Positions 44,428 to 53,124 of a DNA stretch of 64,000 nt are shown here, piece by piece. The translations under genes were made by a program, and so were the position numbers. Within the stretch, counting starts at the first letter, position 1, and every line of letters starts with the position of its first letter. The notes beneath the pieces are model-generated. The model was not told the DNA's origin and ran no database searches. It saw only the letters and a list, made by a program, of their open reading frames with translations. Source of the stretch: Haloplasma contractile (GTDB taxonomy: Bacteria > Bacillota_I > Bacilli_A > Haloplasmatales > Haloplasmataceae); contig JAENYC010000011.1 of NCBI GenBank assembly GCA_016841945.1, forward strand, positions 1-64,000, in the 5' to 3' direction.

Positions 44428-45391
44428 TGAAATCACCTTGTAATATCTGTATATAAGCATCTTCTAATGTCTTCTGTCTTGTATTAATATTGATAAATTG
44501 ATTTTCCTTAAATATCTCTTGTAAACTTTTTAACACAGAAAAATAATGTTTAGTTTCAATACTCACATGAAGTACTCTATCTTTTTTCATTAATTTAGCC
44601 TGTTGATAGATGTTAGCCAATTGATTTTTTTGATTTTCATCTACCTCTATTAAGTTCGTTGTTAAAATTTTAATATCATCTAAGTTTGATTTAATCTCCT
44701 CAGGTGAGCCAATTTTAATAATTTTTCCATTATTAATAAAAGCAATTCTATCACACAAATCATCAGCTTCTTGCATGTAGTGAGTCGTTAACAAAATTGT
44801 TTTTCCATCTTCTTTTAATTTTAAGATTATATTTCTTAAGTTTTGTGCTGCAACAGGGTCTAATCCTATGGTAGGTTCATCTAAAAATAATATATCAGGG
44901 TCATTCATTAAACCTCTCGCAATTTGAAGTCGTTGCTTCATTCCTTTTGAAAAGGTCTCAACTTTTTCTTCTTTTCTATCGTATAATCCAACTAATTTTA
45001 ATAACTCATCAATTCTTTTTTCTTTTATATTTCTCTTCAACTTATGTAAGTCTCCAAAATAACTTAGATTATCCTTCGCACTTAAACGCCAATATAAACT
45101 TCTTTCCCCACCAAATATAAAATTAATCTGTTTTCTAATCTTTTGTTCTTCTCCATCAACATTATAGCCCAATACCTTTGCCTCTCCATCACTGGGCAAC
45201 AGGAGTGTCGTTAATATTTTAATCGTCGTTGTTTTTCCTGCACCATTTGGTCCAAGTAACCCAAATATCTCACCTTTCCTAATATCAAAATTGATACCTT
45301 TCAGTGCTTCTGTCACAATTGTTTTTCTTCTCATAATCCCTTTTTTTGATTTGTATACTCTTTTTAAATTCTTCACTTCTACTATATTCAT
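44420..45391 (-). CDS. ABC-2 exporter ATP-binding protein
   Basis: The 323-aa ATPase has Walker A GPNGAGKTT (about residue 47), signature FSKGMKQR, Walker B ILFLDEP and TTHYMQEAD with the switch His. The N-terminal KRVYKSKKGIMRRKTIVTE and IRKQINFIFGGERSLYWRLS are typical of exporter ATPases that serve two permeases. GGAGG precedes the ATG. Its promoter (TTGACA-17-TATAAT) and the ArsR operator at 45408 mark it as the first gene of a repressible operon. Confidence 0.93.
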   Translation of the reverse strand: MNIVEVKNLKRVYKSKKGIMRRKTIVTEALKGINFDIRKGEIFGLLGPNGAGKTTTIKILTTLLLPSDGEAKVLGYNVDGEEQKIRKQINFIFGGERSLYWRLSAKDNLSYFGDLHKLKRNIKEKRIDELLKLVGLYDRKEEKVETFSKGMKQRLQIARGLMNDPDILFLDEPTIGLDPVAAQNLRNIILKLKEDGKTILLTTHYMQEADDLCDRIAFINNGKIIKIGSPEEIKSNLDDIKILTTNLIEVDENQKNQLANIYQQAKLMKKDRVLHVSIETKHYFSVLKSLQEIFKENQFININTRQKTLEDAYIQILQGDFNG

Positions 45392-45407
45392 TGTTTTCCT
45401 CCTACAA

Positions 45408-45465
45408 ATTAGACGAATATCTAATAAGATAATTATATTATATTAACCCTGTGTTTATTTGTCAA
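45408..45465 (-). promoter_or_regulatory. Promoter of the ABC operon with ArsR operator copy 2
   Basis: Minus strand TTGACA-17-TATAAT (45465-45437) is followed by ATTAGA-N6-TCTAAT (45408-45425) over the predicted start site. The match to the other two copies makes ArsR control likely. Confidence 0.7.
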
Positions 45466-45482
45466 TAAAAAAAACAAACTTT

Positions 45483-46529
45483 CTACAGTTTGTCTTTTCC
45501 TTGATTAGTAATATAATCCTTCGTTAATTGTAATATCCTTTTCAATTGTGCATCATTCAGTCGAAAATACTTCGTATTTTTAATCTTTTCTTCATTTACT
45601 AATCCTACAGATTTTAATTGTTCAAGATGATGTGATATGGTTGCTGTGGTTAAATCTAAGCTATTTGCGAGTAATTTACCATATGAAGGGCCATTATATA
45701 ACCGTCGTAATATCTCTAATCTTGTTCTATCAGATATAACTTTTAACGTACTTATAATTTCTTCCCCCATTTGATTTAACTGAAATAAATTATTTCTTAA
45801 ATCATATATCACAATATTCATTTTTTCATTGTGAATTCTTAACCGATGGGGACTTATAAAATAAGATGGACAAAAAATAAATATTTGATAATCAAAAACT
45901 CTCCCAAATTTCTTTCCCATCAGTTCTTGACTCACATCTAAAGCATTTTTCATCTTTAGTTTTGCCTCAATTATTTCATTCGCATCTTGATAATCGATTG
46001 ATAGTGTTTGTATTTGCTGTTGAAATAGTGGTAATTGATTGATCTCTTTTAAGAGTCTACAAAATTCTTGTTTAAACCAACTTGTTTCATATAAAATAGG
46101 ATGTATTTCCTTTATAGATTCTTTAAACAGCCAAGGAAATTTTTCTTCTATATCTTTTTCTAGAATCTCTTGATTTATTAACTGTCGATAATTTTCTTTA
46201 TTCAACACATGGTCTGTGAAAATAGAGATGACTTCATGGTCTTCTAATCTCAATATTTTATCAATTAATAGATTCAAATCCTTATATTCTTCAAATTCTA
46301 AAATGAATTGATATAATTGCAGGCCATGAAAAGGAAAATTTGCGATTTTCTCAAGAAGGCTTTTACTATCATCATCTAATACATTTAAAATTGTTTTGAT
46401 AAAATCATGCAGAAACTCATGATGATTAGGAACAGCGAGTGCTTGTACAACAGAAAACAATTCCACAATGGGTGAGGAAATACATGAGGTTTTAGGAGTT
46501 ATTGTATTTTCATCTATTTCAAAAGACAT
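45483..46529 (-). CDS. ArsR-type regulator with N-terminal sensor domain, paralog
   Basis: The 348-aa protein has a C-terminal winged helix (about residues 255-340): VISDRTRLEILRRLYNG, LANSLDLTTATISHHLEQLK and SVGLVNEEKIKNTKYFRL. The 250-residue N-terminal domain is helical and has one Cys (FCRLL). It is unlike small metal-sensing ArsR proteins and probably binds an organic ligand or a partner protein; this is inference. The gene stands upstream of the ABC operon with its own promoter (TTGACG-17-TATAAT, 46563-46591) and operator. Confidence 0.85.
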   Translation of the reverse strand: MSFEIDENTITPKTSCISSPIVELFSVVQALAVPNHHEFLHDFIKTILNVLDDDSKSLLEKIANFPFHGLQLYQFILEFEEYKDLNLLIDKILRLEDHEVISIFTDHVLNKENYRQLINQEILEKDIEEKFPWLFKESIKEIHPILYETSWFKQEFCRLLKEINQLPLFQQQIQTLSIDYQDANEIIEAKLKMKNALDVSQELMGKKFGRVFDYQIFIFCPSYFISPHRLRIHNEKMNIVIYDLRNNLFQLNQMGEEIISTLKVISDRTRLEILRRLYNGPSYGKLLANSLDLTTATISHHLEQLKSVGLVNEEKIKNTKYFRLNDAQLKRILQLTKDYITNQGKDKL

Positions 46530-46542
46530 TTTATCACCTCTA

Positions 46543-46591
46543 ATTAGATATGTATCTAATTTATTATAATCCGAAAAGAGTATGACGTCAA
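46543..46591 (-). promoter_or_regulatory. Promoter of the ArsR gene with operator copy 3
   Basis: TTGACG-17-TATAAT on the minus strand (46591-46563) is followed after two bases by ATTAGATA-TG-TATCTAAT (46543-46560), the most symmetric copy of the motif. Confidence 0.7.
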
Positions 46592-46659
46592 GAATTGTTT
46601 ATCTATGCTATAATAAATGGTAGAATAACTTACTTAAAAAACAAAAAAGGAGAATAAAT

Positions 46660-47337
46660 ATGTGTGGACGAATTAGTATCGCTTTGAGTACCGAGGATAT
46701 GATACAGATATTACGCAACAGGTATGAAATCGAAGATGATGCATTAGATTATGATTTACCTAGATATAATATTGCACCCTCTACAAATGTTTTATCTGTT
46801 ATAAATGATGGTATAAAATATCGAGTAGGAAACCTACGATGGGGTTTCATCCCTTTTTGGGCAAAAGATGATAAATTTTACTCAATTAATGCCAAAGCAG
46901 AAACACTATCTCAAAAACAGATGTTCAAACATGCTTATAAACATAAACGCTGTGTCATTTTAGCCGATGGTTTTTATGAATGGAAAAAGGAGCACAAGGA
47001 AAAAATACCCTATCGATTTAAAATAAACGATCAAAATATAATTCCCCTTGCTGGCTTATGGAGTCCATATAAAAAAGAAGATGGCACTAAAATTTATACT
47101 TGTACCATCGTTACCACGAAACCAAATGAACAGATAGAGCCCATTCATCATCGAATGCCTGTTATATTATCACAAGAAAACGAAAAAACATGGTTAAATC
47201 CTTCCATCACGGATGATGAAGTTCTAAATTCAATTCTAAAACCTTACTCATCAAAACAAATGTCTCATTATCAAGTACCAAGCATTGTAAATAATCCTAG
47301 AAATGAAACCATCGAGTGTATTAAACCTATCGTATAA
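46660..47337 (+). CDS. SOS response-associated peptidase, YedK/HMCES (SRAP)
   Basis: The 225-aa protein forms a DNA-protein crosslink with abasic sites in single-stranded DNA through its Cys2, which is exposed after Met removal (MCGRIS). Other active-site residues are visible: Asn37 in YNIAPST, Glu108 in ADGFYEW and His163 in PIHHRMPV. Length is usual for bacterial YedK. AAGGAG precedes ATG. No LexA box was noticed, so SOS control is not supported by the sequence. Confidence 0.95.
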   Translation: MCGRISIALSTEDMIQILRNRYEIEDDALDYDLPRYNIAPSTNVLSVINDGIKYRVGNLRWGFIPFWAKDDKFYSINAKAETLSQKQMFKHAYKHKRCVILADGFYEWKKEHKEKIPYRFKINDQNIIPLAGLWSPYKKEDGTKIYTCTIVTTKPNEQIEPIHHRMPVILSQENEKTWLNPSITDDEVLNSILKPYSSKQMSHYQVPSIVNNPRNETIECIKPIV

Positions 47338-47374
47338 ATACAATCTATTTACATAAACTATATTTGGTGATATG

Positions 47375-47548
47375 ATGAATCGATCTCATAAACAAGAATT
47401 AGAACGTTTGAAAGCGAAGAATGAATATACAACTGAAGATTTAGAAATTGCAAAAGAACTATTAAAACAAGAAGATCCTCCCTTTCATAAAGAAGTAGCC
47501 TCAGTTGTTGAAAAAATTACTCAACTATTAAATCATGAAAAAAAATAA
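47375..47548 (+). CDS. Small helical hypothetical protein (57 aa)
   Basis: The ORF follows the YedK gene by 37 bases; GGTG lies five bases before the second ATG (47375), and another ATG is at 47372. The product is charged and helical (RSHKQELERLKAKNEYTTED, KEVASVVEKITQLLNHEKK) with no recognised family. Its TAA lies in the arm of a terminator. Helical amphipathic pattern and start signal argue for a real gene. Confidence 0.55.
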   Translation: MNRSHKQELERLKAKNEYTTEDLEIAKELLKQEDPPFHKEVASVVEKITQLLNHEKK

Positions 47549-47568
47549 CCTTAAGGTTATTTTTTTTA
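47538..47568. terminator. Bidirectional terminator
   Basis: AAAAAATAACC / GGTTATTTTTT around TTAA between two convergent genes; the stop codons of both lie at its edges. Confidence 0.85.
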
Positions 47569-48297
47569 CACTTCGATATTAAAAAATTTTTTTAAAAGGA
47601 TGTAGAAATCGCTTTTATTTTCTATTAAATGTATTTTTTTATTATCTTCTATTGTTTGAATCAGTTTCTTATCAGTTAATGATATCCGGCCATTTTCTCT
47701 TTCTAAAGAACATAGGATTTGTTTAGTAAATATTGAATCCTTTGATGTTTCAAAATAACGACATCTTTCCTCACAATCTTTTAACTTTTTTTTATAAAGG
47801 TTAAATTGATAACATACCTCTATCTTTTCATTTGTTTCTTTTAATAATTGATAATTCTTATTCTTTTTTATAATCCTAAATATGCCATTGGAATCGACTT
47901 GTTTTTTATCTAAAATAAATGGAAGTGGCTCTAAAAAATGATTGCCAAAACCAACATCAACAAGATACTTGTTGTTATTAACTTTTGCAAGTATGAATAA
48001 ATGATCATATTCATTTCCCAAAACATCAGCCGAAATAAGTGTGACATCAAACCCAATGTGTTTTAATAATTCATATAAAAGACCATTCAACTCATAGCAA
48101 ATTCCACCACGATGATGAAGCACTATCTTTTCATACAAGTATCTTGTGTCTAACACTAATTTCTTATGATGTATTATATCTATATTTTCAAATGGTACGT
48201 TTAGTAGATGAAGTTTTTGAATTTTCTTTAATGTTTCTAAATTAGGACATAATTTACCTTTATATTTCATTCTTTTTAAATACTTTTTCCAATTCAT
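47566..48297 (-). CDS. Arylamine N-acetyltransferase
   Basis: The 243-aa protein has the full cysteine-protease-like triad of NAT enzymes: Cys67 in HRGGICYEL, His99 in EYDHLFI and Asp114 in YLVDVGFG. These enzymes move acetyl from acetyl-CoA to aromatic amines or hydrazines. FENIDI near residue 36 is also typical. GGAG precedes ATG, nine bases after the radical SAM gene, suggesting one transcript. It is slightly short (family about 250-280 aa), with a reduced C-terminal lobe. Confidence 0.93.
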   Translation of the reverse strand: MNWKKYLKRMKYKGKLCPNLETLKKIQKLHLLNVPFENIDIIHHKKLVLDTRYLYEKIVLHHRGGICYELNGLLYELLKHIGFDVTLISADVLGNEYDHLFILAKVNNNKYLVDVGFGNHFLEPLPFILDKKQVDSNGIFRIIKKNKNYQLLKETNEKIEVCYQFNLYKKKLKDCEERCRYFETSKDSIFTKQILCSLERENGRISLTDKKLIQTIEDNKKIHLIENKSDFYILLKKFFNIEV

Positions 48298-48305
48298 AAT
48301 TCTCC

Positions 48306-49196
48306 TTACCTATCAAAAAGTGATAGTTGTTTCATTCCACGTGTACTTTTTAATTTATCTATGATATCTGTCATTTTATACACTAAATTTAAATGTCTAC
48401 ATTCTTCTTCAAATACATTATACAATCTTTTATGATTTGGAGATAAGCATTCATACTGATTTCCAAACACATGAATATAACGGTCTTTTAATCCTGGAAA
48501 TTTTTTATCCAACTGATTGAAAAAATAATCTCTTTGATTCTGTCTTAAGGTTACGCCAAAATAAGGAATGACAAAAGAGGCACCATTTCTTTTCGCTTCT
48601 TTTATAATATTTCGTATATTGTCTTCATGATCATTTATAAATGGTAGGATGGGCCAAATTAACACACCAGTAAATATTTGATTATCAGCTAAAATTTTAA
48701 TCGCTTTAAATCTTTCGGATGTTAGTGAAACATTTGGTTCTATTATTTTACACAACGAATCATCAAAGGTGGTGATGGTAAAATTAACCATTGCTTCTTT
48801 TTGTTTCTTAATGGCTTTAAACAAATCAATGTCTCTTAACACTAAATCAGATTTAGTTAAAATACCTACACCATATTGATACTTAAGAACGAGTTTTAAA
48901 GCTCCTCTTGTCAGTTGATATTCTTTTTCAAAAGGATTATAAGGATCACTCATAGCACCAGTACCTACAATTCCTTTTTTCCGTTTTGACTTTAAATCGT
49001 TGTCAATGATTCCTAATGCATTTTCTTTTGCACGAACTTGTTCAAAATCATATACTTGATAGCACTCACTTCTTGAATCACAATAAATACAACCATGACA
49101 ACAACCTTTGTAGATGTTCATATTATAATTCCAACCAAACCAATGTTGACCATTTGAATAATGAGATATAATGTGTTTCGCTTGTATAAATTTCAT
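48306..49196 (-). CDS. Radical SAM protein, SPL/Rv2578c-like
   Basis: The 296-aa protein carries a C-x3-C-x2-C iron-sulfur motif (Cys32, Cys36, Cys39 in GCCHGCIYC; Cys33 is extra). It continues with the family pattern: GTGAMSDPYNPFEKEYQLTR, GVGILTKSDLVLRD and TIT-type strands, as in spore photoproduct lyase-like proteins of the Rv2578c group. The reaction is unknown for this group. It precedes the NAT gene on the same strand. Confidence 0.9.
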   Translation of the reverse strand: MKFIQAKHIISHYSNGQHWFGWNYNMNIYKGCCHGCIYCDSRSECYQVYDFEQVRAKENALGIIDNDLKSKRKKGIVGTGAMSDPYNPFEKEYQLTRGALKLVLKYQYGVGILTKSDLVLRDIDLFKAIKKQKEAMVNFTITTFDDSLCKIIEPNVSLTSERFKAIKILADNQIFTGVLIWPILPFINDHEDNIRNIIKEAKRNGASFVIPYFGVTLRQNQRDYFFNQLDKKFPGLKDRYIHVFGNQYECLSPNHKRLYNVFEEECRHLNLVYKMTDIIDKLKSTRGMKQLSLFDR

Positions 49197-49236
49197 GTTT
49201 TTCTCCCTATTTAATGAATATGACTCATTATATTAT

Positions 49237-49254
49237 AACAAACAGACGTTTGTT
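49237..49254. promoter_or_regulatory. Inverted repeat before the radical SAM gene
   Basis: AACAAAC-AGAC-GTTTGTT lies between the HAD-kinase stop codon and the radical SAM start, beside a TATAAT on the minus strand. It may be an operator; a terminator role is less likely since no T-run follows. Confidence 0.35.
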
Positions 49255-50494
49255 AATCAACAATATTAGGTTGCATATAATTTTCATTGTTTATTATTAT
49301 ATCACTTATTGCTTTAGGTTTATATTTTTTAAGATACATTTTTTGAATAGGGATGTATTTATTTATATATCTGTTTAAAACCGCATCACCAAAGATATGA
49401 TGATCACGCCTTTTTGCTCTTATTAATACTTCATCAAAAGTTATATCAATAAAAATTCTATAATCAAAATATTGATAGATAGGCTCCCTGTAAAGTAGAA
49501 CGCCTTCTATCAAAACTATGGTATCTTTATCTATTCTGTATCTTTTTTTTATTGTCAATTGATCTTTTTCCATATCAAGTAATTTAATTTCTTTATCAAG
49601 TTGATGATTATTTGTAATTGGTTTTAATATTTCATCCACAAGCTTATCTAAATCAAATGCATTGTCTATATATGAAGTGATTGGATCCTTACCTTTATAT
49701 CGAATGATAGATGGATGATGAAAATCATCCATATGTATCATTTGAGTTTTAATCCTCATTTTCTGAAGAAATCGATTGAATTCTTTCGTAAACATTGTTT
49801 TACCAGAGGTATCAACACCATTGATTCCTACAATCAATGGTTTATCATGTTGTTTCTTGTTTAGTATTTCTAGATAAATCCGTTGATATATTGTATTAAT
49901 CTTATTAATTATCCAATAGATATCTAACGGTTTATCACATTTAAAATCTGCCAACTGAACATCATCATTACCATAAGATATACCAATTGATAAACAAGAT
50001 GTTTCTAAAACTGCCTTTATATCTGATAAACTATCACCTATTACTATCGCATTTGATGTATGATATTCATCAAGTATTTGTTCTATCATTTCCTTCTTAG
50101 TGAATCCTTTTGTATATCTCTTAATCGTTTTGAAATATTGACTAATATTAAAATGTTTTAAAAATTTAGTTGTTACATTTGTACACATACATAGTGTATA
50201 TTCATCATCATTTAATTTTTTTAACAATTCTATGATACCATCATATAATTTGGATTTTTTATAAAATACTTCATCCTGATAGACTTTAATCTCTTGTCTA
50301 ATTGTTTCAATCTCTTCTTCCTTTATATCTCCAAAAATCTTTTGACATATAATAGATGTTGGTTCTCCAATTAATTCCAAAACTTTAGCTTTAGTTATAG
50401 AGTTAATATTTCTTTTTTGACAGGTTTTTATAAATGCATCAGTTTTAAATATTGTTCCATCTAAATCAAATATAATCGTTTTAAATAAACTCAT
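49253..50494 (-). CDS. HAD phosphatase fused to uridine kinase-like P-loop kinase
   Basis: The 413-aa protein joins two enzymes. Residues 1-200 are a HAD phosphohydrolase: IIFDLDGTIFKTD (catalytic Asp pair), CMCTNVTTKF (motif II), FTKKEM Lys and IVIGDSLSDIKAV (acidic motif). Residues 215-413 are a uridine kinase/phosphoribulokinase-like P-loop kinase: GINGVDTSGKTMFTKEF (Walker A), IHMDDFHHP and IVLIEGVLLYRE, with the lid region RAKRRDHHIFG. It might make and dispose of the same phosphoester. It is the last gene of an operon with tag, a GNAT and a nucleotidyltransferase; its ATG overlaps the latter by 14 bases. Confidence 0.85.
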   Translation of the reverse strand: MSLFKTIIFDLDGTIFKTDAFIKTCQKRNINSITKAKVLELIGEPTSIICQKIFGDIKEEEIETIRQEIKVYQDEVFYKKSKLYDGIIELLKKLNDDEYTLCMCTNVTTKFLKHFNISQYFKTIKRYTKGFTKKEMIEQILDEYHTSNAIVIGDSLSDIKAVLETSCLSIGISYGNDDVQLADFKCDKPLDIYWIINKINTIYQRIYLEILNKKQHDKPLIVGINGVDTSGKTMFTKEFNRFLQKMRIKTQMIHMDDFHHPSIIRYKGKDPITSYIDNAFDLDKLVDEILKPITNNHQLDKEIKLLDMEKDQLTIKKRYRIDKDTIVLIEGVLLYREPIYQYFDYRIFIDITFDEVLIRAKRRDHHIFGDAVLNRYINKYIPIQKMYLKKYKPKAISDIIINNENYMQPNIVD

Positions 50495-51053
50495 TTTTCT
50501 CCCTCAACACCCATTTTTTAAAGGACTTCATATCCTTAATACCATGATATAAAACTGCCTGATAGATGTCGACACTTAATATTTGATGACCATAAACAGG
50601 CAATTTTATTAACTCTTTTTTGAGATTTAAGATTATTTTTCTTACATTGTCATCTAAATGTTTTTTTATCTCACGCATATATAATTGATGTTTATTGATA
50701 TAGTTTCTATCAGTAAACCAAATATCAACATTCCACATTTGTTCATTAAAGATTTTTGATTCAAAACCAATAAAATAACCTTTCGGACATCCTGATTCTT
50801 CATTAAAAGTGTCTTTGGTTTCAAACCAAAGCGGACGATAGGCATGAAAGATTTTAGTTGACAGTTCATAAATATCCATTTGATTGATATTTTTTACATC
50901 CATGTATATATCCAAATCTCTCCATACCATTAAATCAAGTTCATAACTCCCTGTTAATATCACTTCACCATATGATTCTAAAATGTTTTTTAAATGAAGT
51001 TGATAAAACGTCTTTGCCTCTTGTCTTATCTCGTTACTTTTTATTTCTATCAT
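50481..51053 (-). CDS. Nucleotidyltransferase-like protein (GSx10DxD)
   Basis: The 190-aa protein has a polymerase-beta-like nucleotidyltransferase motif: GEVILTGSYELDLMVWRDLDIYMD (quoted in parts: ILTGSYELDLMVWRDLDIYM), with the GS and DxD pair, and a third acidic residue in WNVDIWF. This resembles streptomycin adenylyltransferase- or LinB-like folds; substrate unknown. The frame opens at 51086, but AAAGGA precedes the ATG at 51053, which overlaps the GNAT stop by one base (TAATG). The second half is helical. Confidence 0.7.
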   Translation of the reverse strand: MIEIKSNEIRQEAKTFYQLHLKNILESYGEVILTGSYELDLMVWRDLDIYMDVKNINQMDIYELSTKIFHAYRPLWFETKDTFNEESGCPKGYFIGFESKIFNEQMWNVDIWFTDRNYINKHQLYMREIKKHLDDNVRKIILNLKKELIKLPVYGHQILSVDIYQAVLYHGIKDMKSFKKWVLREKNEFI

Positions 51054-51841
51054 TATAATCCTTTCTGTTTTTTTATAAAATACCATTTTTCAATATTTAT
51101 AAATCCACATTTTTTATAAAAATCATCAGCAATTCCTGTTACCCTTATTATATTTGATTTAGAAAAAGCACGTTTTATCGTTTCATATACTAATACTTTA
51201 CCCAAACCTTTTTTATGATATTTGGGTGACACTTGTATCCAATCTAAATAGGTTTCTTTAGTTTTTGCTTGATAGGTACTAATTGCAAGTGCAGCTCTGT
51301 CATTTGTTTTTTTCTCTGTAATCCAAAACCATAAACAAGGATCAAAGGCCATATCTTTTGTCCAAGATTTTATTTCTTCTTGTTTATGATGATGTCCTTT
51401 ATAAGCACTATTAATGAGAAAGCATGCATCGTTGTAATCCTTATCAATCATAAAATTAAAGTGATCTATTCTAAAATCATGATGTAGAGAATAATCAGTT
51501 AACTGACCTCTATAAATAAGAGGTGTCATTTCATCTATTTGATAGTTAATTAAATCATTTTTAATTAAACGATAATAGTCTTCATGTAAAATCAAGCAAT
51601 CAAAAGCATTAGTTTCTTCTTGTTTAAATAAAAAATTCATCTTTTGATTAGACCAATAAAAAACTAATTTTTCATGGTCTATCGCATATAGATAGATATT
51701 ATCTTTGCTCTTCACTTCAAATGTTTCTGCTTTTTTTAAAATCCTTTCGGTTTTCCAAAAAGCAATACTAGATAAATAACATGGATTGTCCATATATAGT
51801 TCTTTTACTTTATCAATAAATAAATCATTATTTATTCTCAT
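51053..51841 (-). CDS. GNAT family N-acetyltransferase with N-terminal domain
   Basis: The 262-aa protein has the GNAT core in its C-terminal half: YLDWIQVSPKYHKKGLGKVL (beta-4 and acetyl-CoA loop), then VTGIADDFYKKCGFINIEKW. The N-terminal 130 residues are a separate domain, as in YitI/YjbC-like proteins. It overlaps the tag stop by four bases (ATGA). Substrate unknown. Confidence 0.82.
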   Translation of the reverse strand: MRINNDLFIDKVKELYMDNPCYLSSIAFWKTERILKKAETFEVKSKDNIYLYAIDHEKLVFYWSNQKMNFLFKQEETNAFDCLILHEDYYRLIKNDLINYQIDEMTPLIYRGQLTDYSLHHDFRIDHFNFMIDKDYNDACFLINSAYKGHHHKQEEIKSWTKDMAFDPCLWFWITEKKTNDRAALAISTYQAKTKETYLDWIQVSPKYHKKGLGKVLVYETIKRAFSKSNIIRVTGIADDFYKKCGFINIEKWYFIKKQKGL

Positions 51842-52404
51842 TTTAAATCACCTTTATATTTCATCATACATGATTCAATATGATTATTGATAATGCCAAC
51901 TGCTTCTAAATAGGAATATATGATTGTAGAACCTAAAAACTTAAAACCTCGTTTTTTTAAATTTAATGTAATGTCATCAGATAATTTAGATGTTATAGGA
52001 ATTTCATCAATCTTCTCATAATGATTCATAATCGGTTTTCCATCTACAAAGCGCCATAAATAGTGTGAAAAACTACCAAATTCCTCCTGAACTTCTATAA
52101 ACTTTCTAGCATTATTAATCGCTGCTTCTATTTTACGACGATACCTTATAATACCTGGATTATTTAAAAGTTCTAAAATCTTCTCTTCATTATATTGACT
52201 GACCTTTTTTACATCAAAATCATCAAAAGCTATTCTAAAATTCTCTCGTTTTCTCAATATAGTAATCCATGAAAGTCCCGCTTGCATGGATTCTAATACT
52301 AAAAATTCAAATAGTGTTTGATCATCATAGGTCGGAATCCCCCATTCTTCATCATGATACTTCATGTATAATTCATCACCTAAACACCAATCACATCTTC
52401 TCAT
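51838..52404 (-). CDS. tag: DNA-3-methyladenine glycosylase I
   Basis: The 188-aa base-excision enzyme removes 3-methyladenine. It matches Tag: RRCDWCLGDELYMKYHDEEWG holds Cys4 and His17 of the zinc site and the C-terminal NHIESCM supplies the other His and Cys. LEFLVLESMQAGLSW-type core is present as FEFLVLESMQAGLSWITILR, and FVDGKPIMNHY follows. AAGGAG precedes the ATG. It is first in a four-gene overlapping operon. Confidence 0.95.
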   Translation of the reverse strand: MRRCDWCLGDELYMKYHDEEWGIPTYDDQTLFEFLVLESMQAGLSWITILRKRENFRIAFDDFDVKKVSQYNEEKILELLNNPGIIRYRRKIEAAINNARKFIEVQEEFGSFSHYLWRFVDGKPIMNHYEKIDEIPITSKLSDDITLNLKKRGFKFLGSTIIYSYLEAVGIINNHIESCMMKYKGDLK

Positions 52405-52441
52405 TTTAAATTCTCCTTATATAAGCTATTATCATTATAAC

Positions 52442-52471
52442 AAAAAAACTGACTTTTTCAGTCAGTTTTTT
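52442..52471. terminator. Bidirectional terminator between tag promoter and sodA
   Basis: AAAAACTGACT / AGTCAGTTTTT with five-base loop; on the minus strand it follows the sodA stop, and TTGTTATAATG after it looks like the tag -10 region. Confidence 0.85.
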
Positions 52472-52480
52472 ATACAAAAT

Positions 52481-53101
52481 TTATTTTACCGCTTTATTGT
52501 ATAATTTTTCAATTACCTTCCAATTGAAAATATTCCATATCGCATTAACATAATCAGCTCTTTTATTTTGATAATTTAAGTAATAGGCATGTTCCCATAC
52601 ATCGATTGCAAGTATTGGTGTTTTCCCATCACTTAATGGTGAGTTTTGATTCGCATACTGTACAATCTCTAATTCTTTAGATTTATTCACAACAAGAAAT
52701 GCCCAGCCTGAACCAAATAAAGTATTGGATGCGATTGTTAGTTTCTCTTTGAACTCATTAAATGAACCGAAATTTTGTTCAATTGCTTTTAATAGGTCAC
52801 CAGTTGGTTTCCCACCACCATTTGGTGATAAAATAGACCAGTATAAATTATGATTATAATAACCACCACCTGTATTTTTAACAGATAGACGAATATCCTC
52901 AGGAATCGAATTTATATCGCTTAAAATATTTTCAATTGTTTTCCCTTCACTAATTTGAGGATATTTTTCAAGTGCGTTATTTAATTTATTCTTATAACCT
53001 CTATGGTGTCTATCATAGTGAATTTCAACCGTTATTGCATCAATACTTGGTTCTAATGCGTCATAGGTATAAGGTAAAGTAGGTAATTCAAATTTCATCA
53101 T
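52481..53101 (-). CDS. sodA: Superoxide dismutase, Mn-type Fe/Mn family
   Basis: The 206-aa enzyme has all four metal ligands: His28 (IHYDRHH), His84 (YYNHNLYW), Asp167 and His171 (IDVWEHAYY). The residue before YYNH is Gly and the second-sphere Gln sits in YANQNSPL, as in Mn enzymes rather than Fe enzymes. It detoxifies superoxide in the cytoplasm. GGAGGAG precedes ATG-ATG. A 19-bp Fur-type box overlaps its promoter, so expression is likely iron- or metal-regulated. Confidence 0.95.
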   Translation of the reverse strand: MMKFELPTLPYTYDALEPSIDAITVEIHYDRHHRGYKNKLNNALEKYPQISEGKTIENILSDINSIPEDIRLSVKNTGGGYYNHNLYWSILSPNGGGKPTGDLLKAIEQNFGSFNEFKEKLTIASNTLFGSGWAFLVVNKSKELEIVQYANQNSPLSDGKTPILAIDVWEHAYYLNYQNKRADYVNAIWNIFNWKVIEKLYNKAVK

Positions 53102-53124
53102 CTCATCTCCTCCTTTACTTTGAT

